This document shows, piece by piece, positions 48,397 to 57,237 of a stretch of 64,000 bases of DNA. Each line of letters opens with the position of its first letter. The first letter of the stretch is position 1. The position numbers and the translations under genes are program-made. The notes under the pieces are model-generated. The model ran no database searches and was not told the DNA's origin. It worked only from the letters and a program-made list of their open reading frames with translations. The stretch is from Jiella sonneratiae (lineage in GTDB: Bacteria; Pseudomonadota; Alphaproteobacteria; Rhizobiales; Rhizobiaceae): positions 1 to 64,000 of the forward strand of contig NZ_JAFMPY010000006.1 in NCBI RefSeq assembly GCF_017353515.1. The letters are read 5' to 3'.

Positions 48397-49287
48397 ATGG
48401 ACCTTGCTGAGTTGAGACGTCGATCCCGAGCGAGCGACATGAGTGTTGTCGATCCTGCCGCTGAGATGATGAAGAACCAATTGGAGCGGGCTGCGCTTTC
48501 GACGTCCCCCTTACAAGCGTTGCAGAAGCAGATGGACTCCTTTCGGCTGCAAGAAATTCTTCCATCCAATGCTTCTGAGGAATTAGCTAAGCCGTGGAAT
48601 GATAGCGCTTTAGATTCGTTGCGCAGAGCTATGGCGCCGGCAAATGAGCTTACGGATCGAATGCGATCTCTAGGTCTATTAGCTGGAGAAGAAACACCTT
48701 TGGGCCGTCTCTCTAAAAGGATCGGTGAGCAGCAGGTCGCGATAGACGCTTTAAAATCTGGTGTATCTATGGATGCTGCCAGTAGGTCGGTCTTTGAACA
48801 CAGTCGGTCGCTGGATGGCGATGTGCCCAAAGTGGTGCGAGTTCCCAGCCTCCCGCCATTGCCTCCAAATCCACTAAACGAAACGAACAAACGGCTTGCG
48901 CGCATCGAATCGCGCTTTGATCAGTTGCAGAACGTTGCCACGGAAGGCGCGCAGATTGCAACGGGCCTCCAAGCATCTGCTGCGGAGTTTCTTCTGAAGT
49001 TTGAGCAAGCGGCCGCCGAAAACGATCGTACTGCAAGTCGCGCCATCCGAATTGGGGTTATCGCAATCGTGATCGCGGTAGCGATGCCCACGCTACAGAT
49101 TGCGTACTCTGAGTACAGGCGTGTATCCGACACGGATCACTCCATTCACGCGACAAAAAGCGCAAGTTTAGAGGATATGATAACGTCTGATAATGGGGAC
49201 ATGACATCAAATTGGTTTGACAGATCGAGGTTGCCATCCGGGTTTGAGGCCGCAGAATTATTAGATTATTTAGACGTAGGAAGATGA
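48397..49287 (+). CDS. Orphan coiled-coil membrane protein in a low-GC island
   Basis: 296 aa. The N-terminal 140 residues are helical and polar (SPLQALQKQMDSFRLQEIL, NELTDRMRSLGLLAGEETPL); a Pro-rich hinge (VPSLPPLPPNPL, about 148-160) leads into a short coiled coil (NKRLARIESRFDQLQNVATEG) and one membrane helix (about 212-231, IGVIAIVIAVAMPTLQIAY). A soluble 65-residue C-terminus follows. ATG at 48397 has GGAG 7 nt upstream; a GTG two codons earlier is less likely. Codon use is clearly unlike the host (many A/T third positions), pointing to recent transfer. No family recognised; the single helix between cytoplasmic coiled coil and tail recalls membrane-anchored conflict-system proteins but nothing specific. 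Confidence 0.75.
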   Translation: MDLAELRRRSRASDMSVVDPAAEMMKNQLERAALSTSPLQALQKQMDSFRLQEILPSNASEELAKPWNDSALDSLRRAMAPANELTDRMRSLGLLAGEETPLGRLSKRIGEQQVAIDALKSGVSMDAASRSVFEHSRSLDGDVPKVVRVPSLPPLPPNPLNETNKRLARIESRFDQLQNVATEGAQIATGLQASAAEFLLKFEQAAAENDRTASRAIRIGVIAIVIAVAMPTLQIAYSEYRRVSDTDHSIHATKSASLEDMITSDNGDMTSNWFDRSRLPSGFEAAELLDYLDVGR

Positions 49288-49567
49288 TATGGTGTAAATT
49301 AGGGCGACCTGATTGTAAAATATCAGAAAGTTCATCAATTATAGAATTATAATTCTTAAATTATATATTATGGATAATAGATAATTGATCATTTTCTGTG
49401 ACCCTTGGGTAAACATCCAGGTGCGAAGTTTGATAAACCACCACGGAGGACCACCCGATCCCATTTGAACCCGGCGCCTCCCTGTGCCATAGGAGCCGCC
49501 AGGTGGGGATGTTTTCAGATGCCGCGCGGAACGCGCCGGCGCGCCTCCACCTCTCCGAGGATATTTC
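49288..49567. other. AT-rich region upstream of the DEAD-box helicase
   Basis: The segment 49320-49390 is the most AT-rich in the window, with near-palindromic runs such as GAATTATAATTC. It could include the terminator of the orphan gene and the helicase promoter. CTCCGAGG just upstream of 49568 may be the helicase ribosome-binding site. A long 5' UTR is common for DEAD-box cold-shock helicases. Confidence 0.4.
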
Positions 49568-51439
49568 ATGCCGTTTCGCACCGCCATCACCCCGCTCGTC
49601 CGGGCGCTTTCCGAGCGCGGCTACGAGGAGCCGACGCCCGTCCAGGACGCGGTGCTGGAGGAGGGGACGGAGAACCGCGACCTGCTCGTCTCGGCGCAGA
49701 CCGGTTCCGGCAAGACCATCGCCTACGGGCTGGCGATTGCCGCAACGCTGCTCGGCGAGGACGAGCGCTTTTCCGCCGCCGCCGAGCCGATGGCGCTGAT
49801 CGTCGCGCCGACGCGGGAACTGGCGATCCAGGTGACGGTCGAGCTTGCCTGGCTCTACGCCCATGCCGGCGCCGAGATCGTCACCTGCGTCGGCGGCATG
49901 GATCCGCGCGCCGAGCGCCGCAGGCTCGAGCGTGGCGCCCATATCGTCGTCGGAACGCCGGGCCGCCTGCGCGACCATCTGGAGCGCGGGGCGCTGAAGA
50001 TCGGCGGGCTGAAGGCGCTGGTGCTCGACGAGGCCGACGAGATGCTCAATCTCGGCTTCCGCGAGGATCTGGAATTCCTGCTCGAGGCGACGCCGGCGGA
50101 ACGGCGGACGCTGCTCTTCTCCGCGACGCTGCCGAAGACAATCATGGCGATGGCCAAGCGCTATCAGCGCGGCGCCATGCGCATCGAGGTGGCGAAGGGC
50201 ACGGCGGGCCATGCCGACATCGAATATCGGGCGATCCGCATCGCCCCGAACGAGGTCGAGCATGCGATCGTCAACGTGCTGCGCGAGGCCGAGTCGCCGA
50301 GCGCCATCGTCTTCTGCAACACCCGCGAATCCGTGCGCCATCTCTCGTCCGGGCTGATCGAGCGCGGCTTTGCCGCCGTCACGCTGTCCGGCGAGCTCGG
50401 CCAGGCCGAGCGGAACCAGGCGATGCAGGCGCTGCGTGACGGCCGGGCGCGGGTCTGCGTCGCGACCGACGTCGCGGCCCGCGGCATCGACCTGCCGAGC
50501 CTCGGCCTCGTCGTCCATGCCGAGCTGCCGAGCGACGCCGAAACCCTGCAGCACCGCTCGGGCCGCACCGGCCGGGCCGGCCGCAAGGGTGTCTCGGCCC
50601 TGCTGGTGCCGATCTCGCGGCGTCGCAAGGCCGAGCGGCTTCTCGCCGAGGCCGGTGTCACGGCGCGATGGGGCGGCGCACCCTCGGCCGAGGCGATCCG
50701 CCGCCTCGACGAGGAGCGGCTGCTCTCCGATCCGCTGCTGGCCGAGCCGGCGGGCGAGGACGACATCGCCGTGGCGCGACGGCTTCTCGCGACGCGCGGG
50801 GCCGAGGAACTGGCGGCCGCGCTGGCGCGGCTCTACCGTGCCCGTCTGCCCGCGCCGGAAGACGTCTTCGACCCGGGCTTCGGACCGGATCCGAAAGTCG
50901 CCAAGGAGCGGGAGTTTGCCGGCAAGGGACGCAAGTTCGGCGGCGAACGCGGCGACGGCGAGCGCGGCGGCCGGGAACAGATGCGCGGCGGTCCGGTGGT
51001 CTGGTTCCACATGGATGTCGGCCGCAAGAACAATGCCGATCCGAAGTGGATCCTGCCGCTGATCTGCCGGCGCGGCAAGATCACCCGGCAGGAGATCGGC
51101 GCGATCAAGATTTACGACCGCGAGACCAAGTTCGAGGTCGCCGAGAGCGTCGCCCGCAAGTTCGCCGGCGCCGCCGAGGTCAGCGACGGCGACGACATCA
51201 CGATCTCCTATGCCGATAGCCCGGGCGGCAAGGCGCCGCCGCGGGGCCGGGGCGCAGGTGCGGAGCGCGGCGGCAGCCGCGGGCCGGGCGGCCCATCCGC
51301 CGGCCGGCCGGGCCATGACGGTCAGCGGCCGAAAAAGCCGTTCCACCGCAAGGGCGGCAGGCCGGAAGGCGCCGGCGCGCCGGGGGGCGGTTCCAGCGCC
51401 GGGGAGAGGCCTCGCAAGGCCAAGCGCCCGAAGGGTTGA
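49568..51439 (+). CDS. DEAD-box RNA helicase with DbpA-type RNA-binding domain
   Basis: 623 aa. RecA-like domain 1: Q motif GYEEPTPVQDAVL, motif I AQTGSGKT, Ia APTRELAIQ, Ib GTPGRL, II DEAD (VLDEADEML), III SAT. Domain 2: VFCNTRESVRHL, motif V ATDVAARGID, motif VI HRSGRTGRAG. Residues about 475-545 form a DbpA-like RNA-binding domain (VVWFHMDVGRKNNADPKWIL), and the last 80 residues are Gly/Arg/Pro-rich. This is the DeaD/CsdA-like class that acts on ribosomal RNA and mRNA structure, often in the cold. I leave the gene name open because CsdA, DbpA and similar helicases cannot be separated by eye. Confidence 0.92.
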   Translation: MPFRTAITPLVRALSERGYEEPTPVQDAVLEEGTENRDLLVSAQTGSGKTIAYGLAIAATLLGEDERFSAAAEPMALIVAPTRELAIQVTVELAWLYAHAGAEIVTCVGGMDPRAERRRLERGAHIVVGTPGRLRDHLERGALKIGGLKALVLDEADEMLNLGFREDLEFLLEATPAERRTLLFSATLPKTIMAMAKRYQRGAMRIEVAKGTAGHADIEYRAIRIAPNEVEHAIVNVLREAESPSAIVFCNTRESVRHLSSGLIERGFAAVTLSGELGQAERNQAMQALRDGRARVCVATDVAARGIDLPSLGLVVHAELPSDAETLQHRSGRTGRAGRKGVSALLVPISRRRKAERLLAEAGVTARWGGAPSAEAIRRLDEERLLSDPLLAEPAGEDDIAVARRLLATRGAEELAAALARLYRARLPAPEDVFDPGFGPDPKVAKEREFAGKGRKFGGERGDGERGGREQMRGGPVVWFHMDVGRKNNADPKWILPLICRRGKITRQEIGAIKIYDRETKFEVAESVARKFAGAAEVSDGDDITISYADSPGGKAPPRGRGAGAERGGSRGPGGPSAGRPGHDGQRPKKPFHRKGGRPEGAGAPGGGSSAGERPRKAKRPKG

Positions 51440-51458
51440 CGCCGCGCGGAGCTGGCGC

Positions 51459-52706
51459 TCACAGCATCAGGGCGGCGAGCGCCAGGGCCAGCGCCGGCAG
51501 CGTCACCGCAAGGCCGATTCTGAGAAAGGCGAGGGCGCCGTAGCGGATGCCCTCGCGCCGCAACGCCAACAGCCAGAGGATCGTCGCCAGCGAACCGGTG
51601 ACCGAGACGTTCGGCCCGAGATCGATGCCGACGAGGACGGCGCCGGTGATTTCCGGCAAGACATGCGCCGCCTTCACCACGCCGCCGGCGACGAGGCCGA
51701 GGGGCAGGTTGTTGGTGAGGTTCGTCAGGACGGCGGTGACGGCGCCGGCGATCGGCGCGGCGAAAGCGCCGGTCCGGTCCGCGAGGCCATGGAGCGCTGC
51801 GACGAGCTGGTCCTGGAGGCCGATGCGGTCGAGAGCGCGGACGATGACGAAAAGACCCGCGACGAGGACGAGCGTCGACCAGGAGACACCGCGGAGCGCG
51901 GCAAGCCGGCTGCGGCCTTCGCCGATCGCGACGAGGACGAGGGTCGCGAGCCCCGCCAGCGCCGTCGGCAGGCCGAGATCGGCGCCGAGGGCCGAGGCGG
52001 CGAGAAGCGCGACGACGGCGAGCGCGAGGCCGCAGGCGGCGATCCTTCCGCCGGAAGGCAGCCGCACCGTCTCGCCGGGGATTGCGACCGTCTCGCCGAG
52101 GCGCCGGCGGGTGAGAAGCAAGAGCATGGCGAAGGTCACGACGATCGCCGCCGCCGAAGGCAGGGCGAAGCGCGCCAGCCAGGCGCCGAGCGGCGGCATG
52201 GCCTCGCCGAAGACCACGATGTTCGCCGGGTTGGAGATCGGCAGGACGAAAGAGGCGGCGTTGGCGACGAAGGCGCAGATCAGGAGATAGGGGATCGGAT
52301 CTGCGACCTTGGCCGCGCGGGTGACGGCGATGACCGCCGGCGTGAGGACGACGGCGGTGGCGTCGTTCGACAGGAAGACGGTGACCAGCGTGCCGACCAG
52401 ATAGACGAGCACGAAGAGACGGACCGGCGATCCCGCGGCGGCGCGGGCGGCGCGGCGGGCGAGGTGGTCGAACAGGCCCTCGCGCCGGGCGATCTCGGCG
52501 AGCAGCATCATCCCGGCGAGGAACAGATAGACGTCGGATCCCGAGGCGACGCCCGCAAGCGCCTCGCCGGGCGGCAGCAGCCCCAGCACAACGAGCAGCA
52601 AAGCGCCGAGCGTGGCGAAGATCCATTCGGCGAGGCCGAACGGCCGGACGATGACGCCGCCGATGGCGAGCGCGGCGATCGTCGCCGTGGCGATTCCGTC
52701 CGCCAC
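51459..52706 (-). CDS. ArsB/SLC13-like anion permease
   Basis: 415 aa with about 11-12 membrane helices. The pair of re-entrant motifs of the ion-transporter superfamily is visible as FLSNDATAVVLTPAV and NLTNNLPLGLVAGG, which match ArsB arsenite permeases; NAASFVLPISNPANIVVF is a third conserved segment. Arsenite/antimonite efflux is the family reading, but no ArsR, ArsC or ArsA is nearby, so another anion or Na+/H+ function is possible. It lies 12 bp after the ICMT-like gene on the same strand, probably in one operon. Confidence 0.8.
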   Translation of the reverse strand: MADGIATATIAALAIGGVIVRPFGLAEWIFATLGALLLVVLGLLPPGEALAGVASGSDVYLFLAGMMLLAEIARREGLFDHLARRAARAAAGSPVRLFVLVYLVGTLVTVFLSNDATAVVLTPAVIAVTRAAKVADPIPYLLICAFVANAASFVLPISNPANIVVFGEAMPPLGAWLARFALPSAAAIVVTFAMLLLLTRRRLGETVAIPGETVRLPSGGRIAACGLALAVVALLAASALGADLGLPTALAGLATLVLVAIGEGRSRLAALRGVSWSTLVLVAGLFVIVRALDRIGLQDQLVAALHGLADRTGAFAAPIAGAVTAVLTNLTNNLPLGLVAGGVVKAAHVLPEITGAVLVGIDLGPNVSVTGSLATILWLLALRREGIRYGALAFLRIGLAVTLPALALALAALML

Positions 52707-52718
52707 TTTCCGCCCGCC

Positions 52719-53306
52719 TCAGTAGATGCCGGGGATCAGCCGGGCGGTGCGTCGGCGATAGTCGCGCCAGGCATCGCCGAAGGTCTCCTCCATCATCGCC
52801 TCTTCCGGCCCGACGCGCAGGAAATACAGGGTGCCGAAGCCGGCGAGCCCCGCAAGGCCGGCAACGAAGTTGGGCAGGAGCAGCGCCTGGGCGAGGGCCA
52901 TGGTCCAGAAGGCCGTGTACATCGGGTGGCGCACGTGCCGGTAGATGCCGCGGGTGACGAGTTCGTGCTTCTCGCGGATGTCGAGGGAGACCGACCACAT
53001 CTTGCCGAGCGCCTTGTGAGTCAGGCGGAAGAGGACGAGGGCGACGACCATCAGGGCGAGGCCGAGCGCCGTCTGAACCGGCGAGGGCGCGTAGGTCGCA
53101 AACCACGGGAAGCCGGTCGCGACGAAGAGCCCCGGCAGGATGCCGAGGCCCGACAGCGAGATCAGCATCCGGATCGTCTCGGCCCGGCCGCGGCGCGTCC
53201 GCTCCACCCGGCGGCGTTTGGCGCGCCGCTCGAACGGATAGCGGATGGCGTACCAGCCGACGACCATCGCCACCCAGAGGATCTTGCCGACGAGTGCCGC
53301 GCTCAT
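52719..53306 (-). CDS. Isoprenylcysteine carboxyl methyltransferase-like membrane protein
   Basis: 195 aa with about five membrane helices and the ICMT/PEMT signature near the C-terminus: LVTRGIYRHVRHPMYTAFW followed by EEAMMEETFGDAWRDYRRRT, the SAM-binding region of this superfamily. The bacterial members methylate unknown lipophilic carboxyl or amine targets; protein prenylation is not expected here. The ATG at 53306 overlaps the preceding gene's stop by 4 bp. A longer frame upstream is antisense shadow of that gene. Confidence 0.85.
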   Translation of the reverse strand: MSAALVGKILWVAMVVGWYAIRYPFERRAKRRRVERTRRGRAETIRMLISLSGLGILPGLFVATGFPWFATYAPSPVQTALGLALMVVALVLFRLTHKALGKMWSVSLDIREKHELVTRGIYRHVRHPMYTAFWTMALAQALLLPNFVAGLAGLAGFGTLYFLRVGPEEAMMEETFGDAWRDYRRRTARLIPGIY

Positions 53307-54568
53307 TTCGCCGGATCCTCGGCCATCGTCGGCGTCTTCGCGGCGATCTCCTTCGGCGGTTCGGGGAGCGCCTTCAGCGGCGGCCGGTCGAGGGTTCCCT
53401 CGAGAGCGAGGTCGGAGACGGGGTGCGGGCCGGTGAGGAGCATGTGGAACGAATAGGGCGCCCGCTTCTCCACGGGAAGCACGAACTGGCGGTGCAGGCG
53501 GAAGAAGTCCCGCTTGATGCGCCGGTAGGTCTCCGGCTTCACCAGCTTGCGGAAATGGACGCGCACGACGCGCGGCGTCCGGCCCTCCTCGATGCCGAGC
53601 GAGGTCGCCGGATTGGACTTGTAGAAGTTGATCGGGTCGGACAGGCCCTGGCAGTCGGTCCAGGCGACGAGGCGGTCGGCGACGAGGTGCCGCACCGCGG
53701 CCCGCTGCTCGCGCGCCGAAGGATGCAAGGCCGTCTTCATCAGGCTCGATCCGACGGTCAGAAGATGCGGCTGCAGGCCGGAAAGCGCTGGCCGGCGGAG
53801 CGCCTCGTCGAGCGCCCGCACCGCCATCACCGCGCCGAGGCTGTGGGCTGCGACGACGAGTTCGGCGTCGCCGGTCGCGGCGCCCGGGGCGAGGCGGGCG
53901 GCGAGTTCCTCGGCCTGGAGAAGGATACGCTGGCGGATCGCCGGATTGCGGTCGCGGCAGATGTCCCGCGCCATCGCCCAGTCGTCGAGCGCGGTGAGGA
54001 GATGCAGCCGCCGCTGCGCGAGGACGAGCACGCCGGCGGCGACCGTGAGGCCGACGACGACGCCGATCAGCGTCGCGGCGACGCCCCCGAGGCTGGCGGA
54101 AAGGCTGGCGACGAGGGCCGTCGCGAGCGTTCCGCCGAGCCATCCGAGAAGCAGGGCGGCGGCGAGGACCACCAGCGGGAAGAGGTAGAAGAGGCCATAA
54201 CGCCAGCTCACCTTGAAATAGCGAAACACCGTGCCCGTCACCAGAAAGTCGGCGAGGGCGAGATAACCGGTGGCGAACCGGGTCGGCACCGGCCGCGCCG
54301 CATAGGCGAGGATCAGGTCGCCCCAGTCGAAGAAGACGATTTCGGTATCGCAGCGCCAGGGCGGATTGCCGGGAGCCGCCCCGCCGAGCCGGACCTTCAG
54401 CTGCGGGAACAGGCCGTCCGGACCGCTCGCCGCCGGCTCTTCGAGGCCGACCGTCAGGTCCCAGAGCGCGGCCGCACTCTCTACTCCGCGGCGGAAGCGC
54501 TTGCGGTGCGCGTCGGCACGCATCGGCTCGAAGCCGGGAAAGAGGCAGACGAGCCGGCGCGAGATCAT
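53303..54568 (-). CDS. Membrane alpha/beta-hydrolase-like protein
   Basis: 421 aa. N-terminal RRLVCLFPGFEPM resembles the first strand and oxyanion region of lipases. Two hydrophobic stretches (about residues 120-175) form a membrane hairpin. The nucleophile elbow VVAAHSLGAVMAV (AHSLG form of GxSxG) lies at about residue 240, and the later segments AWTDCQGLSDPINFY may carry the acid. ATG at 54568 has AGGGGGAAAAGC upstream. First gene of an operon hydrolase - ICMT-like methyltransferase - ArsB-like permease. The substrate is unknown; lipid or ester metabolism at the membrane is likely. Related 'hypothetical' genes are common in rhizobia. Confidence 0.75.
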   Translation of the reverse strand: MISRRLVCLFPGFEPMRADAHRKRFRRGVESAAALWDLTVGLEEPAASGPDGLFPQLKVRLGGAAPGNPPWRCDTEIVFFDWGDLILAYAARPVPTRFATGYLALADFLVTGTVFRYFKVSWRYGLFYLFPLVVLAAALLLGWLGGTLATALVASLSASLGGVAATLIGVVVGLTVAAGVLVLAQRRLHLLTALDDWAMARDICRDRNPAIRQRILLQAEELAARLAPGAATGDAELVVAAHSLGAVMAVRALDEALRRPALSGLQPHLLTVGSSLMKTALHPSAREQRAAVRHLVADRLVAWTDCQGLSDPINFYKSNPATSLGIEEGRTPRVVRVHFRKLVKPETYRRIKRDFFRLHRQFVLPVEKRAPYSFHMLLTGPHPVSDLALEGTLDRPPLKALPEPPKEIAAKTPTMAEDPAK

Positions 54569-54710
54569 GCTTTTCCCCCTGACGGTACGGCGAGCCGTTC
54601 TGGCAGAAGGCCTTAGCCCAGTCGACCGGGAAGCGTAAACCGTCGGTTCTTGCGCCATTGTCCGCCGGGCAGGGCGGAACCGGGAGCGGACCCAGGCCCG
54701 ACCAGCCGCA

Positions 54711-55718
54711 TCAGGCGGCCCGGCGCGCCTCGGCGATCCGGCGCATCGCGTCGGCAGCGATGGTGAAGGATTTCAGCCGCGCCGCGTGATCGTGGATCTG
54801 GCCGGTGAGGATCATCTCGTCCGGCCGGTAGCGCTCGACGAGGGCGGCGAGGTCGCGGTGCACCTTCTCCGGCGATCCGACGGCCGAAACCGCGAGCGCC
54901 TGATCGAGCATCGAGCGCGCCGCGGGCTCGAGGCCTTCGAGATAGCCCTCCCTCGGGCGCGGCAGCTTGCCGGGAGTGCCGGTGCGCAGATTGACGAAGG
55001 CCTGTTCCATCGAGCTCTTCAGATAGGCGCCCTCGGCGTCGGTCGCGGCGGCGAAGACGTTGGCGGCGAGGATGAAGAAGGGCTGCGGATGGCGTTCCGA
55101 GGGGCGGTAGGTCGTGCGATAGATCTCGACGGCCTGGTCGAGGGCCTGCGGCGCGAAATGCGAGGCGAAGGCGTAGGGCAGCCCGAGATGGGCGGCGAGC
55201 TGGGCGCCGTAGAGGCTCGAGCCGAGGATGAAGACCGGCACGTTCGTGCCCTCGCCGGGGATCGCCCGCAGCTTCTGTCCCTCCGATGCCGGCTCGAAAT
55301 ACAGCATCAGTTCGAGGACGTCCTGCGGGAAGCTGTCGCCGGCCTCGAGGTTTCGCCTGAGAGCCCGCGCCGTCATCATGTCGGTGCCGGGGGCGCGGCC
55401 GAGCCCGAGGTCGATCCGGTCCGGATAGAGCGTCGCCAGCGTCCCGAACTGCTCGGCGACGACGAGGGGCGCGTGGTTCGGCAGCATGATCCCGCCGGCG
55501 CCGACGCGGATCGACTTGGTCTGGCCGGCGATGAAGGCGAGGGCGACCGCGGTCGCGGCGCTGGCGATGCCGGGCATGTTGTGATGCTCGGCCATCCAGA
55601 AGCGGCGGTAGCCGAGCTCCTCGGCATGGCGGGCGAGCTCGCCGGAATTCTTCAGGGCATCCGCCGCCGTCAAGCCGTCTGGCACCGGCGAAAGGTCGAG
55701 GACGGAGAATGCGGGCAT
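54711..55718 (-). CDS. LLM-class flavin-dependent oxidoreductase
   Basis: 335 aa, luciferase-like monooxygenase fold. Start [40 protein letters not shown] is the typical AEHH segment, then [26 protein letters not shown] and [11 protein letters not shown]. These FMN/F420-like enzymes (MsnO8-type branch) oxidise a broad set of substrates; the specific one cannot be read. Stands alone. Confidence 0.88.
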   Translation of the reverse strand: MPAFSVLDLSPVPDGLTAADALKNSGELARHAEELGYRRFWMAEHHNMPGIASAATAVALAFIAGQTKSIRVGAGGIMLPNHAPLVVAEQFGTLATLYPDRIDLGLGRAPGTDMMTARALRRNLEAGDSFPQDVLELMLYFEPASEGQKLRAIPGEGTNVPVFILGSSLYGAQLAAHLGLPYAFASHFAPQALDQAVEIYRTTYRPSERHPQPFFILAANVFAAATDAEGAYLKSSMEQAFVNLRTGTPGKLPRPREGYLEGLEPAARSMLDQALAVSAVGSPEKVHRDLAALVERYRPDEMILTGQIHDHAARLKSFTIAADAMRRIAEARRAA

Positions 55719-55885
55719 GGCGGGGCTCCGGTAGCGGATGCGCGGACGGTCGATCGCCCTGAGATGGCGCCTCGCAACGCGGCTGAAAAGACGTCTCGCC
55801 GGCGGTGACCGCAGCGTTCACCCATGCGCCGGCCTGGGCGGGGCAGGGCGAGGCGGGCCGGCCGCCGCCGGCTTCAAGGTCCTCG

Positions 55886-56926
55886 TCAGAGCCAGTTCTT
55901 GTAGCGGAAATACAGCATCGGCAGCACCGCCGAGACCCCCATCAGCGCCAGCGCATAGGGGTAGCCATAGGTCCAGCCGAGTTCCGGCATGTGCTCGAAG
56001 TTCATCCCGTAGACGGAGGCGACGAGGGTCGGCGGCAGGAAGGCGACGGCGGCGACCGAGAAGATCTTGATGATGGCGTTCTGCTCGATCGAGATCATCC
56101 CGACGGTCGTGTCGAGCAGGAAGGTCGTCTTGTTGGACAGGAAGGAGACGAAGTCGTTGAGCGAGTGGATGTCGCGGGCCATCACCTTGACCCGCGCCTT
56201 GCCGTCCTTCACGCCGTTGCCCTTCTTGCGGTCGAGCACGAGCTGCAGGAAGGGCAGCAGGCGGTCGAGCGTGGCGAGGCTTTCGCGCACCCGCGAGGTG
56301 AGGTCTCCCGCCGCGCCGATGCGCTGCAGCAGCTTCTTGAAATCCGCGGTGCCGGTCGGCTTCTTGCGCGCCGAGGAGGAGAAGATGTCCTCGCCGATGC
56401 GGTCGAGATCGGCGGAGATCAGTTCCAGAAGGTCGGCCATGCGGTCGACGACGGTTTCCAGGAGCCCGACGAGAAGCTGCTCGGCGGTCGGCGGCTTGCC
56501 GGCGGCGCGGACGATTTCGCCGGCCTCGGCGTGATCGTGGTGGGACGGCAGGGCGGATGGATCGCGGCACAGCTTGGCGACGAAGATGCGGAAGCTCTTC
56601 GGCTCGCTGTAGCGCACGGTGACCAGCCGGCCGCGGGTGAGGATGAAGGTGATCGGCGAGAAGGCCGGCGCGCCGTTCTGGACGCCGTGGACGACGCTCG
56701 CCGTCATCACGTCGGCGCCGTCCTCGGAGTAGAGCCGGCTGGAGACCTCGATCTCGCTCATCTCCTCGCGGGTCGGAACGGCGATGGTGCAGAGCGCCTC
56801 GACGGCCGCGACCTCCTCGGCCGACGGCGAATCGAGATCGATCCAGATGGCGGTCTCCGAAAGGCCGCCCGGGCCGACGGTGTCGTGGACGACCTTGGAG
56901 CCGTCGAACGCATAGGTCTCGATCAT
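55886..56926 (-). CDS. corA: CorA-family magnesium transporter
   Basis: 346 aa with a long cytoplasmic N-domain and two C-terminal membrane helices. The ion-selectivity motif GMN is present in VASVYGMNFEHMPELGWTYG, preceded by the pore helix LLDTTVGMISIEQNAIIKIFSVAAVAFLPPT region. The CorA-type soluble domain (SETAIWIDLDSPSAEEV, DVMTASVVHGV) is complete. I chose the ATG at 56926; the longer frame starting at 57139 adds a 71-residue Arg-rich, non-homologous head. Mg2+ (or Co2+) influx is the expected function. Confidence 0.92.
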   Translation of the reverse strand: MIETYAFDGSKVVHDTVGPGGLSETAIWIDLDSPSAEEVAAVEALCTIAVPTREEMSEIEVSSRLYSEDGADVMTASVVHGVQNGAPAFSPITFILTRGRLVTVRYSEPKSFRIFVAKLCRDPSALPSHHDHAEAGEIVRAAGKPPTAEQLLVGLLETVVDRMADLLELISADLDRIGEDIFSSSARKKPTGTADFKKLLQRIGAAGDLTSRVRESLATLDRLLPFLQLVLDRKKGNGVKDGKARVKVMARDIHSLNDFVSFLSNKTTFLLDTTVGMISIEQNAIIKIFSVAAVAFLPPTLVASVYGMNFEHMPELGWTYGYPYALALMGVSAVLPMLYFRYKNWL

Positions 56927-57237
56927 CCGCAGCCCTTCGAGAAGCGATTGACGCCCGGCCGGCAGCCATGTGCGGTCCAGCCGAACCGGTCCGGCATTCC
57001 ATGAGATCGCCGTGCGACGCCGCCGGCGCATCCGCTCGCTCCACTTTTCAGAGAGCCCGCGGCGAACGAGACGCCCGTCGAAATCTGCCTCGCCGTCCGA
57101 CCTTGCCCGGGACCGCCCCCCTGCGTCGACCGCCTCCAACCTCTAGCCGCACCGGGTGAAGGGTTGATGAATCGGCGCCATGCGAGGACGTGGCGGCAGC
57201 GGCCGTCCGGCCGGGCGATCCGGCAGGAACAGGCCGT
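56927..57237. other. Spacer between the HWE kinase and corA
   Basis: In this 311-bp GC-rich spacer I see no supported gene. Small open frames on both strands have no start signals. Several short GC palindromes of 6-8 bp near 57190-57230 might act as the kinase gene's terminator, but without a T-run. Confidence 0.4.

Noticed and set aside
48139-48480. 113-codon minus-strand frame in the low-GC island
   Set aside because: Overlaps the start of the orphan gene and has no ribosome-binding site; its C-terminal sequence looked gene-like but not enough to call a remnant.
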